Assembly (NCBI GenBank): GCA_009773735.1
Contig: WSYG01000021.1
Location: 1 to 40,787, forward strand
Origin: Erysipelotrichaceae bacterium
GTDB lineage: Bacteria; Bacillota_I; Bacilli_A; Erysipelotrichales; Erysipelotrichaceae
Length of the DNA stretch: 40,787 nucleotides
Reading direction: 5' to 3'
A program made the position numbers and the translations under genes. Position 1 is the first letter of the stretch. Each line of letters begins with the position of its first letter. The notes below the pieces were generated by a model that saw nothing but the letters and a program-made list of their open reading frames with translations, was not told where the DNA came from and did not search any database. This document shows positions 35,452 to 40,787 of this stretch, one piece after another.

Positions 35452-36702
35452 TTGAAAAAGCTAGTCTTATTAGTTATTATGCTTCTTGCCGTTTCAAGCT
35501 TAGCTGCTTGTACGCCAAAAAAAGAAGCCAAAACACTCATTATTTTCCAGAATAAAGTGGAAATCAATGACGTGCTCACTACGTATGCCACCGCTTGGGG
35601 TGCTGCGAATGATGTTACCGTAACTGTTAAAACGTGCGGTGGCGACGCTTGTGCCTATGGCACTCAGATCTTGGCCGAATTCCAGGCCGAAAAGCAACCT
35701 GATATCTTCGTCATTGAAGGTATGGGCGGCTACAACATCTACAAAGATAAAATGATGGAATTCTCAGGTGATGCTTGGATCTCAAACACTGACCTAGAAT
35801 TCAAAGTAGGTGGTAAGGTTTTTGGATTCCCAGTGGCTGTTGAAGGCTGGGGCATGGCATACAATAAGAAGATTTTGGATGCTGCCGGTGTTGACATCGA
35901 AGCATTAAAAGATGTTTCACAAGCTGAATATAAAGAAGCCTTTATCAAAATTCAAGCATACTATGATGCGAACAGTATGAGCGATTATGCCGTTGTCTCG
36001 ATGGCTGCTGCAAGTGGTATGTATTGGGTTACCGGACTTCATAACTTTAACGGTTATCTGTCCGCTGGTTTAGATTATGCTGACAACTCTGTCATCGCTA
36101 ACCTCAACAATGGGATAGTTGATGAAGCTCGCTTGGCACAATTAGCTGAATGGTTTGATTTGTTGAAAATGTACGGAGATCAAGCCATCTTGACGACTGG
36201 CACTTACGATGATCAAGTCGGTAAATTCGCTGATGGGAAAGCTGCTTTCTTACATCAAGGAAACTGGACTGACAGTTCCTATGCAGACTCCGATTTTGAA
36301 ATGGGATATTTACCTCATGCCACAATGACAGAAGGTAATGACTCCATCTTTATCGGTGCACCTTCCTACTACGTCATTAATAAAGGTTCAAAGATGACTG
36401 ACGTTGCTAAAGCCTTCTTGAACGACTTGGCTGCTTCTGCTGCTGGCCACGACTATATGGTTAATAAAGCACATATGGTTCCAGCGTTTAATTCTGTAAC
36501 CCTGATTCCAAGCACCCCGTTAAGTGCTTCTGTCATGAAATGGAATCAAGCCGGCAAGGCTTATGCTTGGTGGCAGAATGATATGCCATCAGGATTTGGT
36601 ATGGATACCTTAGGCCCGATCTATGAATTGTTTGCCAAAGGCACAACGACCAAAGCTGAGTTTATTGCACAGATTAAAACTGCTATTGAAGGTTTGAAGT
36701 AG
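35452..36702 (+). CDS. ABC transporter sugar-binding lipoprotein
   Basis: This 416-residue protein starts with a lipoprotein signal peptide, MKKLVLLVIMLLAVSSLAAC, with the lipobox LAAC and modified Cys20. The mature part is an extracellular solute-binding protein family 1 (MalE-like) fold: FQNKVEINDVLTTYA, EKQPDIFVIEG, GFPVAVEGWGMAYNKKILD, FADGKAAFLHQGNW, and FLNDLAASAAGHDYM near the C-terminus. It captures the sugar outside the membrane for the two permeases. TTG 35452 is chosen because AAAGGAGG lies seven bases before it; ATG 35446 is only one base after that site. Its place after the enzymes rather than before the permeases is unusual. Confidence 0.92.
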   Translation: MKKLVLLVIMLLAVSSLAACTPKKEAKTLIIFQNKVEINDVLTTYATAWGAANDVTVTVKTCGGDACAYGTQILAEFQAEKQPDIFVIEGMGGYNIYKDKMMEFSGDAWISNTDLEFKVGGKVFGFPVAVEGWGMAYNKKILDAAGVDIEALKDVSQAEYKEAFIKIQAYYDANSMSDYAVVSMAAASGMYWVTGLHNFNGYLSAGLDYADNSVIANLNNGIVDEARLAQLAEWFDLLKMYGDQAILTTGTYDDQVGKFADGKAAFLHQGNWTDSSYADSDFEMGYLPHATMTEGNDSIFIGAPSYYVINKGSKMTDVAKAFLNDLAASAAGHDYMVNKAHMVPAFNSVTLIPSTPLSASVMKWNQAGKAYAWWQNDMPSGFGMDTLGPIYELFAKGTTTKAEFIAQIKTAIEGLK

Positions 36703-36708
36703 TATTCA

Positions 36709-36732
36709 AAAGGGCATAGCAATATGCCCTTT
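36709..36732 (+). terminator. Hairpin after the binding-protein gene, weak terminator or mRNA-stabilising stem
   Basis: AAAGGGCATA and TATGCCCTTT form a perfect 10-bp stem with a GCAA tetraloop. The tail is CTTC rather than a T-run. Such hairpins behind binding-protein genes often protect or partly terminate the mRNA, giving more binding protein than enzyme. The downstream genes read on in the same direction. Confidence 0.6.
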
Positions 36733-36762
36733 CTTCACTTAGTAAAACAAAGGAAGATCACT

Positions 36763-37722
36763 ATGAAAATCTGCTCATTTGGAGAATTATTGTTGGATGT
36801 GACACCTTATGGAATCTCTGATAAAGGGTATCCTGTAAGTGAATTTAATCCTGGTGGAGCTCCTGCCAATGTGGCAGTGGCTTTAAGTAAGCTCGGGTTA
36901 GAATCATCATTTATCGGTCAAGTTGGAGATGACTTTTTTGGTCATTTTTTAAAATCAGTTTTGGATGAAAATAAGGTAGATACCCAAGGATTGAAACTCA
37001 ATCCAAACTTTCCAACATCTTTAGCGATCGTATCGTTGACAGATAAAGGTGAACGCTCTTTTTCTTTTTATCGGAAGAATGGAGCCGATGTTATGGTTGA
37101 TTTCAATTCTGACTTTCAATTGAAAATAGATGAGGCGGATGCTTTTCATTGCGGTTCTGTATCCTTAAGTGATGATCCTGCCCGGACTGCCACGATGGAT
37201 ATACTTAAGTATTCGCGTCAAAAAGAAAAGCAAATAAGCTTTGATGTCAATTTAAGAGTCTTACTTTGGAATGATTTATCTATCGCAAAACGATTAATAG
37301 AAGAAGCGCTCGACTATGTCGATATTTTAAAAGTATCTGAAGAAGAATTGGCCTTTATTAGACCCAATCTAAAAGAGGAAGAAGCGTTACATTCTTTAAT
37401 GAAAGATCATCCTCTTAAAGTGATTCTAGTGACTTATGGTGAAAAAGGCAGTGCTGTTTATACCAATGAGCACTGGATTCATGTCCCTTCATTCAAAGTA
37501 AAAGCCATTGATACTACAGGAGCAGGAGATGCATTTTTTGGGGCTTTCTTGGCGGGTATCTATGGTTTATCTCAAACCATGGATCATTTATCCGTTCAAG
37601 AACTAAAGACCCTGTTATACAGAGCCAACGCCTGTGGTGCCATCGCAACGCTTAAAAAGGGCGCCATTGGATCCTTACCTGAATTATCTGAACTTGAAGC
37701 CTTTCTTAAAGAACACTCATGA
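36763..37722 (+). CDS. PfkB-family fructokinase
   Basis: This 319-residue ribokinase-family enzyme phosphorylates a ketose, most likely fructose to fructose-6-phosphate. The N-terminal substrate motif is FNPGGAPANVAVALSKLG, the first PfkB signature. The second signature DTTGAGDAFFGAFL contains the catalytic base Asp256. Bacterial fructokinases of the ScrK/FrcK group share FGELLLDV and GGAPANVA. It overlaps the GH13 gene by four bases (ATGA), which supports a shared role: fructose released by that enzyme would be its substrate. A start at 36724 is inside the hairpin and is rejected. Confidence 0.88.
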   Translation: MKICSFGELLLDVTPYGISDKGYPVSEFNPGGAPANVAVALSKLGLESSFIGQVGDDFFGHFLKSVLDENKVDTQGLKLNPNFPTSLAIVSLTDKGERSFSFYRKNGADVMVDFNSDFQLKIDEADAFHCGSVSLSDDPARTATMDILKYSRQKEKQISFDVNLRVLLWNDLSIAKRLIEEALDYVDILKVSEEELAFIRPNLKEEEALHSLMKDHPLKVILVTYGEKGSAVYTNEHWIHVPSFKVKAIDTTGAGDAFFGAFLAGIYGLSQTMDHLSVQELKTLLYRANACGAIATLKKGAIGSLPELSELEAFLKEHS

Positions 37723-39542
37723 AAAAGGTCTTTGAACTTAAAACACTTTACACACAGATCTATGGGTCAAGTCAACATGTCTTAAGCACTTATGATGCAT
37801 TGCTTGAAATTATGCAAAAAGCAAAACAAAACCGTAAGCCAGAGTTGATTCGAATGGATCAAAATCAGGCTTTGTGGTACTTTAGTCAAGACAACATCGG
37901 GATGACGCTTTATGTGGATCTTTTTGCGAAAGACTTGAAAAATCTAGTTGATAAAATCGCGTATTTTAAAGATCTTGGGATTACCTATCTTCATCTGATG
38001 CCTTTGCTTAAACCTCGAAATGGCGAAAATGATGGTGGCTATGCGGTTGAAGATTATCGACAAATCGATCCACGTTTAGGATCCCTCGATGATTTTATCA
38101 ACCTATTGGATACCTATCGTCATGAAGGTATTCGAGTCTGTATCGATTATGTGGTAAATCATGTTGCGAAAGAACATGAATGGGCTAAAGGTGCTCTCGC
38201 TCACGACAAAGAAAAACAAGACTACTTCATCATGTATGATACCGATGAAATACCTAAGCTCTATAATCAAACGGTGCCTGAAGTCTTGCCGATTAAATGC
38301 CCGGGAAATTTTACTTACTATACTGAAATCGAGAAATATGTCTTTACTTCGTTTAGTGATTTTCAATGGGATCTAAATTTCAAGAATCCAAAGGTATTCA
38401 ATGGGATGGTTGAGAATTTACTTTATTTAGCTAATCTTGGGGTTAATATGATTCGTTTAGATGCGATCCCTTTTATGTGGAAAGAACTGAATACGACCTG
38501 TCGTAATCTAGAACCCATTCATGACTTATTAAGAATGTTTCATTTGATCAAAGGGGAGGTTTGTCCTTCATTAGCACTATTGGGTGAAGCCATCGTTCAA
38601 CCAGAAGAAATCGTAAAATATTTTGGATCAGAGGATCAAAGTGAATGTGAGATTATGTATAATGCAAACCTGATGGTCGATATCTATAATGCGTTTGCGA
38701 CCAGAGATGTTCGTTTATTAAACATCGATACCAATCGCTTTCAAATTCCGTCTCAAGCCACTTGGATGAACTATGTTCGATGTCATGATGACATAGGTTG
38801 GGGTTTCAATGAGGATGCGATTCATAGTTTTGGGTTTGATCCTTTTGCTCACAAACAATTCTTAATTCACTTCTATGATGGTGAAATTGAAGGTTCTTTC
38901 TCAAAAGGAGAACGATATCAATATAATCCACTCAATCATGATGCCAGAACCAATGGGACTTTGGCTTCACTCTTGGGTCTACAAGAAGCCCATGAGACGA
39001 AAGAAAGCTTCAAACGCATAGAAGCGTTACGACGGATCAATCTGGCGCATGCCTTGATTTTGGCTTATCGAGGGATCCCATTAATTTATTCTGGCGATGA
39101 AATTGCAACCTTAAATGATCAATCCTATTTATTGGATCCAGCCAAGAACCTGGAAGGTCGATGGGTCCATCGCCCAATCTTTGATTGGAAGCGCTCTAAA
39201 CTATCTCAACACATGGGTACCGATGAATATGAGATTTATCTGAACCTAAAGAAGATGATAGAATTGCGTAAGACCTTGCCTTTACTCGATGGGCAAGCCA
39301 GTCAGTTTGCCTTGGATCTCAATACAAACCATGTCTATTGCTTGATCCGTCATCGTGAGAATCAATCTTTCTTTGCGATGTATAACTTCTCAGAATTCCA
39401 CGAAAGAATCAATGTCGATCACTTAAGACAGTTGGTTAATGGGACACATTATACTGATCTTATTCAAGGGAGATCTTTCAATCTCAACAATTCAACGATA
39501 GAACTAAGTCCTTATGAAGTTATCTGGTGTAAAAAAGACTAA
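37719..39542 (+). CDS. GH13_4 amylosucrase/sucrose hydrolase-like enzyme
   Basis: This 607-residue alpha-amylase-superfamily enzyme follows amylosucrase closely along its length. The nucleophile is Asp248 (IRLDAIPFMWK), the acid/base Glu290 (GEAIVQPEEIV), and the transition-state stabiliser Asp357 in CHDDIGWGF. The sucrose-pocket Asp is in NDGGYAVEDYR, and the partner Arg is probably in EGRWVHRP. YNPLNHDARTNGT and GDEIATLND are also amylosucrase-like. It would cleave sucrose to fructose and either glucose (hydrolase) or an alpha-glucan chain (amylosucrase); sequence alone does not separate these. No signal peptide, so it acts on imported sugar. Fructokinase directly upstream fits. Confidence 0.87.
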   Translation: MKKVFELKTLYTQIYGSSQHVLSTYDALLEIMQKAKQNRKPELIRMDQNQALWYFSQDNIGMTLYVDLFAKDLKNLVDKIAYFKDLGITYLHLMPLLKPRNGENDGGYAVEDYRQIDPRLGSLDDFINLLDTYRHEGIRVCIDYVVNHVAKEHEWAKGALAHDKEKQDYFIMYDTDEIPKLYNQTVPEVLPIKCPGNFTYYTEIEKYVFTSFSDFQWDLNFKNPKVFNGMVENLLYLANLGVNMIRLDAIPFMWKELNTTCRNLEPIHDLLRMFHLIKGEVCPSLALLGEAIVQPEEIVKYFGSEDQSECEIMYNANLMVDIYNAFATRDVRLLNIDTNRFQIPSQATWMNYVRCHDDIGWGFNEDAIHSFGFDPFAHKQFLIHFYDGEIEGSFSKGERYQYNPLNHDARTNGTLASLLGLQEAHETKESFKRIEALRRINLAHALILAYRGIPLIYSGDEIATLNDQSYLLDPAKNLEGRWVHRPIFDWKRSKLSQHMGTDEYEIYLNLKKMIELRKTLPLLDGQASQFALDLNTNHVYCLIRHRENQSFFAMYNFSEFHERINVDHLRQLVNGTHYTDLIQGRSFNLNNSTIELSPYEVIWCKKD

Positions 39543-39559
39543 CGTGAGTTAGTCTTTTT
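39532..39559. terminator. Bidirectional terminator shared by convergent genes
   Basis: AAAAAGACTAAC and GTTAGTCTTTTT form a perfect 12-bp stem with a GTGA tetraloop. It has an A-run on the left and a T-run on the right, so it works on both strands. The stem lies within the last codons of both the GH13 gene and the aminotransferase gene, which overlap each other by four bases. Confidence 0.93.
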
Positions 39560-40732
39560 AATGGCTTCATTGAATACTTTAGCTAATCGTTGGACACCTT
39601 CATCAATTTCTTTAGGGGTCGAGTTCGTGTAATTCATCCTTAAGGTGTTAAGATCTTCTCCGACGGTATAGAACGGATCGCCCGGGACATAAACAATCTT
39701 TTGGACCACAGCACTCTCAAACAGTTTCATCGCGGAAACACCTTCAGGTAAGGTGACCCAGAGGAACATCCCGCCTTCAGGTTGGGTGTAAGTGATGGAT
39801 GGATCAAAGTATTGTTTCATAGACGTAAGCATCTGTTCTCTTTGTTTGAGATACATGGCTTTGATGGTTTCAATGTGTTTATCGATATCATTATCCATTA
39901 AGTATTGGGTAATGATTCTTTGAGTGAAATAATTGGAATGTAGATCTGAAGCTTGTTTCGCGATGACCAATTTCTCCATGATTTCTTTTTTAGCGACGAT
40001 CCAGCCCATTCTCATCCCAGGGGAGACGATTTTGGAGAAACTGCCTAAGAGGATCGTTTGCTCATCCAAGACACTTTTAATGGGTTGATGATCAATGCCT
40101 TTGAACCGAAGTTCCCCATAAGGATCATCTTCAATCAAGATCGTATCTGTTTTACGCAATAAGTCTGCGATGGCTATTCTATTCTCATTGCTATAAGTCA
40201 AGCCTGTTGGATTTTGAAAATTAGGAACGACATACATCAATTTTGGATTATCTTTTAAAGCATCTTTCAGCGCCACAAGATCCAAGCCTGTTTCAGTTAA
40301 AGGGACAACTTTGTATGTCGGTTCATAAAAGCCAAAGCTTTGAAGTGCACCTAAGTAAGCTGGTTTCTCAACGACCACAGTATCACCTATATCTAGAAAC
40401 ACTTTTGAGATCAAGTCAAAGGCTTGCTGAGAACCATTCACGATCAAGATCTCTGATGGATCAACCTTTAATTCAAAGCGAGCGAAATAGCGTTTGGCGA
40501 TATATTCACGTAAAGGCAGATAACCTTCGGTGGAACTGTATTGTAAGGCGTTGGCACCATCTGAATCCAATACTTTGATGGCTGCGGCTTTGATGCCTTC
40601 GATGGGGAAAGAACTGGGGTTAGGAAAACCACCTGAAAAAGAGATCATGTCTTTTTGTCCTAGTACCTTAAAAATCTCACGAATGAACGACTTTTTTGCA
40701 TTTGCTACACGTCTGGCAAATCTGAGTTGCAT
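39539..40732 (-). CDS. PLP-dependent aminotransferase, 2-aminoadipate/aromatic type (fold type I)
   Basis: This 397-residue protein is a class I/II aminotransferase of the MocR-catalytic-domain/LysN/ARO8 group. The N-terminal ISFSGGFPNPSSFP and LQYSSTEGYLPLRE are hallmarks. PLP contacts include NGSQQAFDL, NFQNPTG and IEDDPYGELRF. The Schiff-base lysine is Lys234 in GSFSKIVSPGMRMGW. It has no N-terminal GntR HTH, so it is an enzyme rather than a MocR regulator. Likely substrates are 2-aminoadipate, aromatic or branched-chain amino acids; the sequence does not decide. AGGA stands before the start on the minus strand. It is convergent with the sugar operon and looks unrelated to it. Confidence 0.88.
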   Translation of the reverse strand: MQLRFARRVANAKKSFIREIFKVLGQKDMISFSGGFPNPSSFPIEGIKAAAIKVLDSDGANALQYSSTEGYLPLREYIAKRYFARFELKVDPSEILIVNGSQQAFDLISKVFLDIGDTVVVEKPAYLGALQSFGFYEPTYKVVPLTETGLDLVALKDALKDNPKLMYVVPNFQNPTGLTYSNENRIAIADLLRKTDTILIEDDPYGELRFKGIDHQPIKSVLDEQTILLGSFSKIVSPGMRMGWIVAKKEIMEKLVIAKQASDLHSNYFTQRIITQYLMDNDIDKHIETIKAMYLKQREQMLTSMKQYFDPSITYTQPEGGMFLWVTLPEGVSAMKLFESAVVQKIVYVPGDPFYTVGEDLNTLRMNYTNSTPKEIDEGVQRLAKVFNEAIKKTNSR

Positions 40733-40787
40733 AAAGGGTCCTCACTTTTTTATTGGTGATAGTTTAACACAGAAAAGTGTGGTAAAA

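Noticed and set aside
1-40787. CRISPR arrays, tRNA or rRNA genes, insertion sequences, prophage genes
   Set aside because: No regularly spaced repeats, cloverleaf-like sequences, transposase motifs or terminal inverted repeats were found by eye.
1-40787. UGA read as tryptophan (Mycoplasma-type code)
   Set aside because: Many conserved genes end at TGA and all recognised tryptophans in conserved proteins use TGG.

Overview
The window reads as a chromosomal segment of a low-GC Gram-positive bacterium (Bacillota, probably on the Erysipelotrichia/Mollicutes side). The reasons are the Bacillus-type gene order cysS-mrnC-rlmB-sigH-rpmG-secE-nusG-rplKA-rplJL-ybxB-rpoBC-rpsLG-fusA-tuf, strong AGGAGG ribosome binding sites, TTGACA/TATAAT-type promoters with many TGnTATAAT extended -10 boxes, GNRA-loop intrinsic terminators, and several TTG starts. 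UGA is a normal stop codon (many genes end with it and tryptophan is TGG), so the Mycoplasma/Spiroplasma code is not used. The placement is an inference; no rRNA or tRNA gene is present to test it.

Layout. (1) 1-2600: a small XRE-type regulator, then a compact operon of a small membrane protein, a DUF2156 (LPG-synthase C-terminal-like) protein and an Eis-like GNAT acetyltransferase. (2) 2600-6000: an accessory, decaying stretch. It holds a short-chain dehydrogenase broken by an internal deletion, an intact Rieske non-heme iron oxygenase, and a cohesin/cadherin-like surface protein that has lost its signal-peptide core and is frameshifted. (3) 6000-8010: GAPDH behind a perfect-consensus promoter, and a convergent lysophospholipase-type hydrolase. 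(4) 8100-29320: the information-processing core, from cysS to tuf, with recognisable leader/attenuator regions before rplK, rplJ and rpsL. (5) 29385-39542: an alpha-glucoside utilisation locus with a LacI-family repressor, two ABC permeases, beta-phosphoglucomutase, a GH65 phosphorylase, a sugar-binding lipoprotein, fructokinase and an amylosucrase-like GH13_4 enzyme. (6) 39539-40732: a convergent PLP-dependent aminotransferase sharing a bidirectional terminator with the sugar locus.

How the genes work together. Region 4 makes and regulates ribosomes, RNA polymerase and elongation factors. Region 5 appears to import a glucose- and/or fructose-containing oligosaccharide. GH65 phosphorolysis would give beta-glucose-1-phosphate, which PgmB turns into glucose-6-phosphate. 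The GH13_4 enzyme would cleave sucrose, and the released fructose would be phosphorylated by the PfkB kinase. No ATPase subunit for the transporter is in the window.

The most unusual signal is in RNA polymerase. RpoC (1793 residues) carries an insertion of about 520 residues between the F-loop and the bridge helix. RpoB (about 1405 residues) has an expanded segment before the fork/protrusion region, plus Asn at the position of E. coli His526, a change linked to natural rifampicin resistance in mollicutes. A strong terminator hairpin lies inside the start of ybxB, between rplJL and rpoBC. No stretch longer than about 250 bases lacks a gene; the longest (13400-13649) is the rplJ leader.
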